DNA from: Climacteris rufus
Taxonomy: Eukaryota > Chordata > Aves > Passeriformes > Climacteridae
Assembly: GCA_013398175.1 (NCBI GenBank)
Contig: VZRZ01001990.1
Coordinates: 1,802,880-1,866,879, forward strand
Length of the DNA stretch: 64,000 nucleotides
Direction: 5' to 3'
Under the pieces are notes generated by a model, which worked only from the letters and a program-made list of their open reading frames with translations, was not told where the DNA came from and did not search any database. Both the position numbers and the translations under genes were made by a program. This document shows, piece after piece, positions 11,713-23,976 of this stretch. Position 1 is the first letter of the stretch; every line of letters begins with the position of its first letter.

Positions 11713-14700
11713 GTATATGGTTGGATTCATTATTTTATATTGATGTAACTGAGAAGTTTGGAGGGCTTTTATTTTTTAAAAAAAGGTTTTTCTACTACTG
11801 GTGTGTACTAGACTATGTTAAAAACAACTGCACTACTCCTTTACTGCATTGCCAAGACATACCATATAATATAGATAAAATTAATTAACCTTGTTTTTCT
11901 CTGTTAGCAGTGACTAAAGCTCTATGAAATACTTGAAAACAAGCCTGTTGCAGAGAAATATATTTGCAATAAAATATTTTTTTTCTTTAATACTGCATTT
12001 TAGTGAGGAATAGGAGGAGTAATAGCTGCTGAAATAGAACAGATTGTGCAGAAATTCAGTTGACTATTCTTTCAAAGGCTTAAATCTTAATTGGATCCAT
12101 CATTGAACTGTTTTCTGGTACTGAAATGCTTTGACCATGGCAAATTATTTGCTTGGTCATGCTAGAAACAAGTTTCCTTTTAGATCTTTAAACAACAGAA
12201 GTTCTTAAAGCTCAGAAGTTAGTGCTTAAATCTGAACTGATGAGCATTTCCACAAAGAGTCCTTTGTTTCTTCTCTTAGGCTGTATCTTCCTAGTTTCTA
12301 ATGAATATACTTTTCTTTAAATATCCAGTCCCTCTCAGTTATCCTGAATATAGAAACTGTGGTAAGTTGTGCAACTTACAGAAGTGTAGACTCATCCGTT
12401 TTGTGTTCAGACCTAACTCTTATGAGTGTTGATGTGGTTGTATTTTCCAGTATAAGATCCTTGTATTCCTTCATAAAATTTTTTAAAGTTAAAAATGGAA
12501 TCAAGACTTAAAGATATTATAAAACATCTCTTGAAAATTTAAAAGTATATTAGTTTATCAGGCAGGTACAGGAATTAAAACAATGTAGAAAATTTAAAAA
12601 ATTAAACAAGAAGAGTTATATTGTGATTTATGAGAAAAATCAATCTGCATTTACAGAAAACCTGCAAAAATGTCATAAATATCTTCATTAAGTCTTAAGT
12701 AAAACAATGTGCAAACAATGTTTTCAGTATAACATAAACTGTGAAGTGCAAGATACATCAGAATTTTAGAATAAAAATGGAGTGCTTTTCCATTATGAAT
12801 TCCATAAAAATCTGTTGTCTTTTTTGTCTTTATATATATCTAGGTACTGAGGCTGCTTTTCTGAAATAATTCAGTAAACAAGCAGATAGAGTCTGGTGTA
12901 AGAAAGATGGTTGGATGAAAATAGTGAAATATACTTTAGAAGCAATGAATAGATCCCTTTCTAATAATACTTTAGGTCTTAATACCATTCTAGAGAAAGC
13001 TCATTTAGCAGCTTTTTCATTAAGATTTTTTTTTGTTTGTTTTTTGTTCATCAATCTGCATATTTTGATTTTAGATTGATTTCAGGCTGAAGTGAATTTT
13101 TTTTTTCCTATATGGATAGAAATTTTTCCTTATCCTCTGTGTGGAACCGTCATATTCCAAAATGCATTCTTGTACATTAGGCAGTATAAAAAAATCATGC
13201 TACATGTAGAAATAATAACACCTTAAGTGTAATTCCCAAGAAGATTGCTTTAGCTAAATTTCTGCCTGGATTAGTAAGAAAAATATTTCATTCAGAGGGT
13301 TGTGGTTGATTCACAAGATGCCAGACACCACCTGAATTAAAAAGGAACATATCACCTCAGGAGATGTCTTTGTCATTGTTAGAGGGAACATGGCATCAAG
13401 GTGATTGAAGACATGAATTTTATTGTGCATTTCTAAATTATAGCTCCATAAGAAAGCACTAAAAACTCTAAGGGGCTGCAGTAGGTTGGCCATAACCTGT
13501 ATTTAATGTGAACACCTCCATTTGATGTTCTTACAACAACGTGACCATTTCCACATTTTGAATATCATTAGTAGCAATTGCTAATACAGAATTATGGAAT
13601 TATTTAAGTGGTGCTTCATGTCTAGAGTTTATGAATTTTGATAGATATTTAATCCTTAATAGTTTTAGGAGCTAGTGAGTTCAGTGGTTTGTTTTTATCC
13701 TGTCCTGTTACCCTGCTGACCAAATTTCATGGTTTCCTGCACAAAGTACACTGCTGTACGCCACTGTGTTTGTACCTTGGTAGCATACATTGTGCCATGT
13801 CAGCCTTTGGAATTGTTCACTTCTTCAGAAAAAAAAAAGAAAAAGTGATAATGTGTGACATTTAGGCAAAATAATTCACTTCTACATAGTTTTTGGTGGG
13901 TTATTTTGTTTCTCTGAAATGAATGATCCTGCTACCTGATTTTGGTGAGTGAGTTAGATTATGATTTTTAGTATAACCAACAACTATGAAGGGAAAAATT
14001 GACAGGTTCAGGCAGGTCAAGCAGATTAGGAGTGTTACATTCTTTTATCCAACTAATCAAATGTTTTTGAACTGTGGGAATCTTGATGAAAATATTGATG
14101 TTTTCAGCTCATAGGACCTCAACTGGCTGATTGCACCTCATGGCTGCATTATTGAATAATGCCCACTGTTCAGGCAAATACTCCTCTGTGTGGTTTGTTT
14201 GTATTGCCAAAGTACTTAACCACTGTGGCAATCTTGGAAGCAAATAAAGATGGTGTCACTTTTCCAAATTACAAAGATGGAGCAGATTCAGATCCTGACC
14301 CTATAACTTTAATGGGGACAAAGCAAAGCTTGAATAGTATATTGATATAGTATTAGAATGAATTAAAATATTGAGAAACGAGCATGGAATTTACCTAGTG
14401 GCGATTTCTGGACATTTTTTATTTCCTACAGTATCCCACTTACCATTGAAAACTGAAAACAGCATGATTGTCTTTCCATACTTGCTCCTATAAATATAAT
14501 TGTGTTTACTAATGTAAAATAACAGTTAAATAAGATAAACTGCATTTTTAAAAAAGTGAACACTAGGCCTGTAAAAATTATTTCTGCAGGAGCTTCTGTT
14601 GCTGTAGTGTATGCAGCTTTTGGTACTTCACTGAGCAATGTGGCTATTGGTCATCTTTCTTGTCCCTAGGGAGAATCATGGGCGATGGAGTGTATTGTTT

Positions 14701-14869
14701 TGTCAGGTTCTATTTGTTTCAGGTTTTATAAAATAAACACAGTGACTCCATATTTATAAGCAAATCTAGTTTAGAGAAATGTATTTTTCACATTAATCGA
14801 AAGATATCCTTAATCCTTGTGAGGCTAGACTTTTTTGCCTTTTTTGCCTGTTTGCATTTTGAGTGCCTT

Positions 14870-15760
14870 GTAAAAGAAGAGTTGTAGTAATTTTCTTTAA
14901 TTATTGTCACAGATGAAGGCAAACCCCATGTAATGTAAAGTGCTGTAAATAGAATTGAAATTGAGAATTATATTTTAGCATTCAATATTATGTGTTTTGC
15001 TCTGCATGTTCTTTTAATTGTACATTGCTAATATGTCCGTAAATCAAATTCTGTAACAGGCTGCAGTGTATTCTCCCACAGAATTTGTGCGGTCATAAAT
15101 GAAATATAAAAGCAGAAAAAGTGTCCAACATGTTTTATCAAACAGGAGCTGTGTGTAGTTAATGTATGCAGCAGTTCAAGTGCTATCGAATGTAAATGAT
15201 GAGGTGATATTGATGAAAGGAGGGGATTGAGGTCTCGGGGGGCGCTGATGACGGATGGAACAGAAGCGGCCTTGCACCGCACGTAACTCAAGTCTGTCGT
15301 CTTCACCACTCAAAGCCGTAATGGGAGGTGGCAGTCTGAAATGAGTTGCCACGGCAAAGAGTATTATTTTTGAAATGCTTTCACACAAATCACTAGGCCC
15401 TGCATACAACTTAGTTTCATGCTTTAATGTCATCAGGAGGCACAAATTGGTGTGTCTAATTGTTTGCCACCTGCCAGCAAAATGAGCTGCCAGGCAGCCA
15501 GACGGGTTTGATTGTCTGTCAGCTCTTCAATAGATTGAGAGTGACAACATCAAAAATTTCACTTCAAACTCTGAAGCTCTGAGCAGCTTTTCAGAGACCT
15601 CTTCCCCACAAGTGCTTCTGGACAACTGCATTTTTCAATTAGTTTTCAATATATTGCTGCCTTCTGCCTCATCTGTCTTAAGGTAGCTGTAATTACATTA
15701 TGAGCTATATAAACAGATTTCTGGGACGCGGGAGCCTGGATCCTCAAACTTATGACATGT
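14870..15760. promoter_or_regulatory. Candidate conserved non-coding regulatory element
   Basis: Within AT-rich intron this stretch is markedly less repetitive and richer in GC. About ten CpGs fall between 15185 and 15356, while the flanking kilobases have very few. It carries clustered transcription-factor-like words: TAATTG at 15457, an E-box CACCTG at 15468, and TGATTG at 15509 followed by CTGTCA at 15516, the arrangement of PBX- and MEIS-type half sites. Two overlapping minus-strand open frames (15028-15309 and 15176-15445) lie in different frames with ordinary composition, which argues against coding. CpGs retained in an intron and the absence of simple repeats are typical of developmental enhancers. 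Conservation itself cannot be seen from one sequence. An alternative is an unannotated lncRNA exon or promoter. Confidence 0.4.
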
Positions 15761-15950
15761 CTTTTAGTGTCAGACCGAATTTCTTGAAAATGGCATCCAG
15801 GTTGACATTTTTAGAAGCAAACATAAAGGGTTATTTCACCTAGATTTGTGACTAATGGAGCATAACTCACCAATAATGCCTTTTTGCCTTCTCATCTTTT
15901 GTCTGACAGAAATCAGTCCTTGTTATTGATTTTTAGGGTTTGGTGATTTC

Positions 15951-15968
15951 TTTTTTTTTTTTTTTTTT
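15951..15968. repeat. Poly(T) run, 18 bases
   Basis: An uninterrupted T homopolymer in intron. It is a simple repeat with no adjacent LINE or SINE body that I can recognise. Confidence 0.9.
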
Positions 15969-18900
15969 GGTCAATTTGCATTGGTCCCGCTAGATGCAAC
16001 CTAGTTCATGATGTTTTTTGAATTTGTTTCTGGTTCTACTCAGTACTGCACTTTGAAACTTACATTTGTTCCTTTGTACATTTTCCAAGTAGAAATTTTT
16101 TAGAAGTGTGCTATTATTGAAATTGAGAGTGCTTGTAGTTTTATGTCTCACTATTTTTTCAAACTAAGGTGATTTGCATATATTTTCTGTACTTAGCAGA
16201 ATTATTTCAATGGAAGAATGCTGGCATAAGCAGAAAATGTTGAGTTCCTAGAAATTAAAAGATCAGTTATTTTTGCTGCTATTAAGGGTGTTATTCCTTT
16301 TTAATCCATTATCACTTCATAAATTGGAATATTATGGCTTTGTTTAGTTTACATGCTCAGTGAATTCTTTAGGACCATACTTGGAAGTATTTTGGAGAAC
16401 ACATTTTTGAAATATTTTGGGTTTGATTTTTCTTCAGTTGTTTTTTTTTTCCCCCTATAGAAGGACCTTGGGGCCAGATTTATAGGCACTAGAAATGGTG
16501 GATAACTTGTGAAATCCAGTCAGGTCTCATACATGTCCTTCCCACTTATACAGAGACAGGTGGTCCTCAAAAAGATGTTTAGTTTTATGTATGTATGCTG
16601 TATTTAGAAGGACTACTCAGAGGAACTGTGCATTTTACTAGAATACAGTGTGTGGGGGGGGGAGTCTTCCTTTTTTTTTCCTTTTTTCTTTTATACTAAT
16701 TGACAGAATGGGAAAAAGACAACAACTATGTGAGGAGATGCACTGGAGGTTCAAATAGAGAGGTTCAGTATTTATCTGTTGCATTATTTCCTACCTTTGG
16801 GAGACCAATGATTTTCACTTGTCTACAAAGTTATTTAAATACAACAGCTAAATTAGGAGGTTACATTCCTGTTAGAGTAATTAGATTCCCCAAAAGAGGA
16901 TTGCTGAAAAATAGATCTTATTTTTGTGACATCTTATTAAAAATTAATTATGAATAAACACGTTTTGGTCTTCTCCCAGTAGAAAAGGTTACTTTTTAAA
17001 GTTCTGATTGAAAAATAATTGGACTAAAACAGAGCACCTTTACCATGAATCAAAAAAGAACAGTTACAGGTGTTGTCTTTTGTTAGACACTACATTCACC
17101 ATCGCTTTGGGTATCACAGTAGTGTGTGTATTTATGAATGAAAAACCTAATCAGCAGTGTAGGAATTAAAAGACTCATCTGGGATTCCAGGTCACTCAAA
17201 GTAATTTCCATTACCTTTGTGCAATGGACACTGATCCAAAAGAAATACTTGACAGCTTCTCTCCCAAGAATATATTTTTCTAAGGTAGCAATTAAAATAC
17301 ACTCCAGAGAATGAACTATGGTTTCTGATCCAGAGAAGGGAGATGAAGTTGCATTGTGTGTGTTCCTAGAATGTGTCTTAGTCACTCATTTAGTAAATAT
17401 AATGGAAGACAAGGTGAAAGCCTGTCATCAGCTCAGCTATTTGTTTAGGAAAAAAAATCATCCTAAATTTATGGATAGGTTCAAGTCAACCAAAATTTGC
17501 TATATTAACCCTCAATTTATTTTCATCAAGCTGTAATCACATTCCCCATGTCCCTCATTCAGCAATCTGTACACAGCTAGCTCTTTTAAAACGCTTCTTA
17601 TCACCTGTGTAATGTGTCTTTTCATATTCATAGAGATGTAGGTATATCTGACCTGAAGTTGATGAGGAGAAACCATCTTCTCCCTATTCTCTAATATAAT
17701 TCACTGACTATATAGACAGGATGAAAATTGTACTAGATTTTTGACTTGCTGTTTTACCTCTACAGGCCTCTATAAAATCACTTTAAAAGCTATATTGACT
17801 TTTGCAGGACTGATTGCTTCTTTTTAGCCTTACTTTTTTGTTGTTTTTTTCTGCGTCTTCATCATATATACAGTTTTAGGTTCCTCATCCATACTCATCT
17901 CTACCTCATTTTGATTGTTTCTTTGTGTTTTTTTTTTTCATTTAATACATCACATGTTCACTTAGATTTTATTCACTTTCTTCAAACTTATTAAAATTCT
18001 GGCATTTCAAATTTCTCCGTTTAGCCAAGACCATTAATCTTTCATATTAATTAGCCATTTTGTCTTTTACAGTTTGCTTTGTTTCTTGTCAGTATTTTAG
18101 ATAATTTTAGATGCTTCTGTTAATTTATCCTTAATGCAAAGGACAGAATTTCTTTGTGAATAAATACTTACTCTTCTGTTTGTTCTAAGAGTGAGGATCA
18201 GTGGTCTTCATGTCCTTGTCCTAAAACCACACCTGAGATAATTCGCTGTCTTCTATTCAGAAACAAGCAATTTCTGTTTAGTAGGTTAGGATCATTTAAT
18301 GTACTTTAAGATTAGGATCTTTTGATATATGTATGGTATCAAATGATTGAAAGAATCCATAATATGTAGACATTCAGCACTAAGGTTTAATCTGCATATA
18401 TCCCACAGATTATATCCTTTCGTGAGCCTTCCATATCGCCTCTGCTACTCTGTGTATACCTCACATTTTTTTTAATTCATTTTTTCTTCTCCATGGCTGT
18501 TTACTCTGTTACTCTTTCCTCCCTGATATCAGATGTATCTTAGCTTAATGCAGTGAGCCTGATAGAAGGTTGTCTAAAATAGGATTCAGAATGTGTTGTT
18601 AGTATGTAGTAACAATCACATGTTACAGGCTCAGGTCACAGTCTGGAGTTGAATTCAGAAAGAACAGGGAGTAAACAACAGTATACATTTTTCATAAAGG
18701 AATGGACATGTCCAGAGATATGGCCAATATAAATAACTTTCAGTGAAGAAATATTAACCTAATCTCTTTTCAGAGATTAAGTTAATCTAACTGTAGGAAC
18801 AAGGTAGCATGTAATATGGCAGACAAATTGCCACCACTTTTTAATGGGATTTCTTCTGAAAAATCTGCCAGAAGCTGCTGATTGACACAGAGCAATTCTA

Positions 18901-20485
18901 TGAAGGACTTGCCTGAAGTCTCTGCTGCTTTTTGAAGAACACTTGAAAAATCCTCATGCTTTTTGCTGCTGTGGTGGAGGAGATGGGAAGCAAGAATATT
19001 AATTCAGCCTTAAGAGACTTCACGTATCCTACAAGAGAGTAAAGTGATTCTAATTTAATTGCTGCTGCTCAGATAGGTAGCTCAAGACATCTAGTATTGA
19101 AGGCTTATCTCTGACCTTTATGTTGACCAGAGTGATTAAGTTGGAAAGCCTTTAAATTTTAAAATGGAGAAGAGCTACAGAATGTGAATCACAGAGAAAG
19201 AGAAAATCTAGTGCTGCATAACCTGATTTGTCTGTCACCAGCACTGTGTAACTAAATATTTAAGTAAAGTCAATTTGAGAAAGTGGGGATTTTTTAAATT
19301 TCCATTTTCTCGTTTTGCAGTTCAACATGTTAATGGTATTATTTTCTATCTAGTTATTTCATGCAAATTTCTAAAGCCCAGAAGAATCCTGTAGCTATTT
19401 GCTGAGGTTATTTAATGAACCAGCAATGCATAAGTAGTATGTGGGTTGAATCAACAACACTCATCTTAAGCATGATATGAATTTTGATGACTTCAGGCAC
19501 AGGTTTAAAACTGGTAAAGGACACCCACAGAGTAATGGAACAGCGATCAGTAGTCACAGTTACATTTAGAATTGTAAACCAACCAATGAACACTGAAATA
19601 AAATCAATTGCTGCAAACAATTACGACTAAGCTTTTGCTGACTAAATCACTGGGGATCATTTGAGACCATGATGATGTGATTAATACAACTGTGGGCCAG
19701 ATTGGAATGTTTAGAAAGTCTGAAATATGTTGTGCCAAACAAGGCCTAAAATGAAATATGGAAGTATACAACCTTTTCTTTTAGTCTGTAGATTTCTGTT
19801 CTTTCATGAAAGAAAAACCAGAATGCTTGACAGATACATTTAAGGCATCTATCACAGTAAATTCATTCCTCAATTCATATTATGCTCAAGTAAATAGCTA
19901 TTCTTCTTTCATAAGTCTGATTTGGTTTTATTTGTCTGTTTTCACTGTATGTGCTGTTAGAATGGTTAGATTGGTTAAAAGAAGATTTTTTTACTTCAAG
20001 GGCAGTCATTCTCTTTCACCTTTCTTGTTCTGCTGTCCCTCTGATTGTTTTGCACATTTTTGACCACTCTGTTGTGTTGTTCATACAGTTTTTCTGTCTG
20101 CTTCATCGGGATGTCATTCTGTATTCACTCACTGTATTTTGTTTTATCAGTAGGAATGAGATATTTTGACAAGGTCACCATGTATGACATGTCAGAAAGC
20201 TGTATTTTCTTTCAATCTGGGATGATGTCATCTCACTGTTTTTCCCTATTCTTATGGTAGAGAGGTTTCTCTTAATATGTCTTGATAATCTGTAATTTAA
20301 TAGCACCTGATCTATCTTAATGTGCTGATTTAGACATACAAAACAATGCCAACCATGTGTAGAGCATTATATCTGTGGGATTTCGAAAGGATTTTCCCTC
20401 TTGCTATAGGAGCTGTATTTCAGTACAAAACTACTCTCATAAGAAAAGAATCTTTGCATTTATGGTTGGGTGGTACATTTGGAAG

Positions 20486-20540
20486 TTTGATTAGATGACT
20501 TCTAAGGGTCCCTTCCAACTCAAACTGATTCTATTATATC
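20486..20540 (+). mobile_element. CR1-type LINE 3' end fragment
   Basis: The segment reads GATTAGATGACTTCTAAGG, then GTCCCTTCCAACTCAAAC, then GATTCTAT, which is the characteristic 3' untranslated end of chicken-repeat-1 elements in plus orientation. Only the terminal part is recognisable. The upstream 40 bases (including GGTTGGGTGG) may belong to it but are too diverged to be sure. There is no reverse transcriptase frame. It marks the genome as avian or reptilian. Confidence 0.8.
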
Positions 20541-20613
20541 TGAGAAGTAAAACTGACATATGTGGTCTTTGCTATGGAAAATTAGGTGGTCTTTTGGACA
20601 CTCTGAAAGAGTG

Positions 20614-20635
20614 TAATCACAATGATTAATTTTAA
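20614..20635. repeat. 22-base word, copy 1 of 2
   Basis: The word begins TAATCACAATGATTAA and ends TTTTAA. It recurs exactly at 21873-21894, 1.26 kb downstream in the same orientation. The flanks are not similar, so it is not an obvious segmental duplication. It includes a homeodomain-like TGATTAAT core. Confidence 0.6.
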
Positions 20636-20649
20636 ATTTGCAAACACTA

Positions 20650-21060
20650 GACTAGGTGTGTATCAGGCATCCTTCCTACTTGCATCCAGATAAGAGGTCC
20701 AGGATTTGCTCCAATGGCGTGGAGAACATGGGATGACAGCTATCAAGTCTTCCTCGCATATCCTGGGCCCTTGATATGTTGGCCACTCCTTCCAGGTTTT
20801 GGATATGACTTTTTTTGGCATTTATGGGCCTGCCAACAGTCTCTCTGTCCTTCCCAAGCTCTTTGAGTCATTGCTCTTCATTGGTTTTGTCTGCAAGGTC
20901 ATGTTGTCTTGTGAAGCTACAACCTTGCCTGTGGTCTTGATGACCTGATAATCCTTGTGCCATTGGAATAGGCCAGTATCAGATGCCTTTTCCTCCTTTG
21001 TCTTTACTTCTCGTTCCTCAGCACACAAATATTCCCATTCATTCTTCCTTCACTTTTTCT
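20650..21060 (-). other. Unidentified GC-richer block with a minus-strand open frame
   Basis: The block has higher GC than its surroundings and is open on the minus strand at 20822-21028, giving a charged peptide that includes EEREVKTKEEKASDTG and ends SLGRTERLLAGP. Upstream codons before the Met also read protein-like (NEWEYLCAEE). Beyond the stop, other frames stay open for short stretches. That could be a decayed retropseudogene with frameshifts. I do not recognise the parent gene, see no poly(A) tail at the expected minus-strand 3' end, and see no paired splice sites. It begins roughly 110 bases beyond the CR1 fragment. Alternatives are old transposon sequence or a constrained non-coding element. 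Confidence 0.25.
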
Positions 21061-21872
21061 ATGGCAATTCTCTACAAATGTGGTGGATAATGACAGTAGT
21101 TTCCTTTTGAAATTAATATAATTGGGAAACACTCCCACTTAAGAAACAAGTCTTAATTTCATCTCATGTTTCTATAACACTACAGGGACTCTGCTCTTGA
21201 GTAACTTATTCAATATTATAACCCAAACTCAAATATTTATTTCAAGTATTAATTGAACTAGAGATCTTTGTATGTAGTTTGGGGCTAATTTTAGGAAATT
21301 TCATGGTGTTTTGGAGCAGATTAATCCAGTCCCTGTAGACCCAGCTTTGTTCAGCTCTAGCTGCTGCTGTGTAAACACTTCATACAAGCATGATTCTGAG
21401 ATTATTAATTACAGACAAAAGCAATTATTTTAGGGTCACTTATCTTAATCAATAGCTATTGCATTGTTCAAACTCATCTCCTCCTAATGTAAATGGACTA
21501 AGACAAAAACTCATCAATATACCTAGTCTTACCTCTCTGACAGCATGTGCTTCATAGTAGGGGTAAAACTGTTCTTCAGAATGCAGAGACATCAACTGTC
21601 AACCCTCTAAAAAGAGTGAGAAAAAAGTGCTTATGGATTGTTCTGTACACTGACACCACTAGTCTTTTAAATCCAGGGTGACTGAAGATTTAAACATATA
21701 GGAACAAAATATATTATTGTAAAACATTGTGCCACAGCCTATGATTATGATCATGAATATGAATGCCATTATATTTACACAAAAGTGTAACAAAATTGTT
21801 ACCAAAGGAAGCTCTTGAGCAAAAATGAGGCCTTATTACCCTAAATAATTGTCTTTTCTTGATTTTTTTTTT

Positions 21873-21894
21873 TAATCACAATGATTAATTTTAA
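21873..21894. repeat. 22-base word, copy 2 of 2
   Basis: Exact copy of the word at 20614-20635. Twelve bases after it comes the palindrome CTGCTTAAGCAG at 21907-21918, which also occurs at 25952. Confidence 0.6.
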
Positions 21895-22962
21895 CAAAGA
21901 GTGGAACTGCTTAAGCAGAAAAGATGTATATAATGATGAAAATATATTGTTCAACTTATACAAATATGATTTGTTTCAGGTTTGTTTTTTGCTCAGGTTT
22001 TCCACTGAAACAGGCTTTTAAGGAGAAGGGTATTTTATAGATAAATGGAAATATTAAAAAGAAAAATGTAATTATAATGGTTTGCACTATGAGAGCTGTC
22101 TAGTGTTGAAAAAATATTAATTAATTGTCTCCAGAGACAATTACTTGTCTTTTAGTCTTCACACTTAAAAAAACCCTGAGTGTGATTTAAGATTAGGTTA
22201 AAAAATGTTTGTTTGAATTCAATCATGTCTGCTTATATTTGATATTATGTTGGATTTTGTGTATGAAAGCCCTGTTCTCTTCTTAGAAAGTTCAAATTCT
22301 CAAGGCCGCTTTTTAAACCTTAGGAGTTTCAATATTGTGAAAGCAAGTATTGTGTTGCATTTTTGCTGTTCAATGTACATCATGTGTTATTGGTATAGAT
22401 TAGTATGAAAGTTTTCCAGAAGGCTGAGTCTAAAATTATGATTCTTAGTCACCTGTATCTGGAAGACTAGCATTTTTATGGTACTGAAGAATACGCTACT
22501 ATATTAAGATGTTTAGATGACTGGCAAAAAATTGTTTTCTTAGGTAACTTCAGAGGATCAACCAATTCGCATAGTCATGAAGACTGCATGCATACAGACT
22601 TCTAAAGTCTTCTGGCATAATTTCTGACAGTTAACGTTTTCTTTGCAAATCTAGAACACATTGCAGAGTTATAGTGTTGATAGCAGTGTTCTTAACATAT
22701 TATTGAAGTGTCTTTCCATTTTGTGGGCACTGAAAGACAAATTAAGTTCCTCAGAATCACATGAAGCTGCAGTATAAGGATAGGAGTGTGGTTTTAGGGC
22801 CTATTAACATAACTTTACCCTATTTCAGAAAAATAAAGGAAATTCACAGTACTATGTATTCCTCAGCTATGGTGTTATACAACAGCCTAAAGCCATCATG
22901 ATCAAAAACTCTTCCTGGCTCTGTTGTGCAGTTTTAGTAATCTGCTGTTTCCTTTTCCACAG

Positions 22963-23117
22963 GAGTGTGGTTGTACCAGTAAAGAAACCCCCTCCAGGTA
23001 GTCTGGCTGTTACCACTGTTGGAGCTGCCACAGCTGGGAGTGGATTGCCACCGGGTAGTACACCTAATATATTTGCTGCAACAGGAGCTACACCAAAAAG
23101 TATGATTAATACAACAG
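22963..23117 (+). CDS. NBEA: Neurobeachin linker exon, Pro/Gly/Ala-rich (clear)
   Basis: The exon completes the Arg split with the previous exon (AG plus G), reads SVVVPVKKPPPGSLAV through a Gly/Ala/Thr-rich stretch, and ends PKSMINTT plus one base of a Gly codon. The acceptor is CCTTTTCCACAG and the donor is CAG then GTATTG. It adds 51 complete codons. The peptide is low in charge apart from the VKKPPP motif and is expected to be disordered. VKKPPPGS and FAATGATPKSM match my memory of neurobeachin closely, which is the main ground for naming the gene. The donor is only moderate in strength and is followed by a strongly T-rich stretch at 23148-23225 of the kind that helps U1 recruitment through TIA-type proteins. 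Confidence 0.95.
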
Positions 23118-23961
23118 GTATTGTCCTTAAATATTTTTGTGACCCTCATTTTTTCTTTGTTTTTTGTTTTTGTTACCTTTTGTGGTGTTTTGTTTTTTAA
23201 TCATCTTTTTGTTGCTGTTTTCACAGTAATGAATAAAACCTGAAAAGATTAAACCTTGGTCTTTATTAGAGACAGTGTTTTCTCTTGGTCTTTATAATCT
23301 TTGATAGTGCACATTGGACTTGCACAGGTTTAAATAATTAAATAGCCTCAATATTGTTTTGTAAGTGTAGTTTAGAATTGAAAAGAGCTAACTTTTCCAG
23401 TGCTCTTCAGTAGAGGATGTTTATGTGATACATACCAATTAATCCCTTTCTATGTATCAAAGAAAGTAAAAGCAACTAGCTGCTTAATATGTATATGTCA
23501 TAGATTGAAGAGGGTGAATATTTCAGGCATGTACTACTTGTCAATGAAGTTATGCTCTGGTTTTTGGAAGGTTTTTCAGTAAGAAACTACATAATTTATG
23601 TCTTATCAGTAGTTGTTTTTTGTGACCTATAAAAGGAAGAGTAGACCTTCTTTGTAAATTATTTATAATAGTAATAATGGGATTATCTGTCATGAAGGAG
23701 CCTGTTGACAATGTAGACTGTGGTTTCCATCGAGAAATGAATCATTGCTGAGAGCAACTGATATTTACTTAAACTGTGAAATGTCTGGCTATAGTCTGTT
23801 TTCTTTCTAAAATAAGGAAAAGCACTTGAGAGAAGAGCTCTCTTCAAGGATATCACAACTTCAGTCAAGGGTTGAGAATGTGAAAATCTCCCTGAGGTTG
23901 CAGCAAATAGAGGAGGATGCTTGTGGCATCCTTCTGCTTTATGGAGCAAAATGAAGACTTC

Positions 23962-23976
23962 TTTTTTTTTTTTTTT
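23962..23976. repeat. Poly(T) run, 15 bases
   Basis: T homopolymer followed by CCTTTCC. It is a simple repeat in intron. Confidence 0.85.

Larger units (their letters stand above)
11713..22962 (+). other. Intron, about 11.3 kb
   Basis: Mostly AT-rich. It holds a GC-richer CpG-bearing block near 15185-15620, an 18-T homopolymer at 15951-15968, a CR1 3' fragment at about 20486-20540, an unidentified GC-richer block at 20650-21060, two copies of a 22-base word at 20614 and 21873, and a 12-base palindrome at 21907. Remaining open frames are short, unsupported by splice context, and not recognised. Confidence 0.8.

Noticed and set aside
15028..15445. Two overlapping minus-strand open frames in the GC-richer block
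   Set aside because: They are in different frames, have no splice signals or recognisable domain, and are explained by the higher GC lowering stop-codon frequency.
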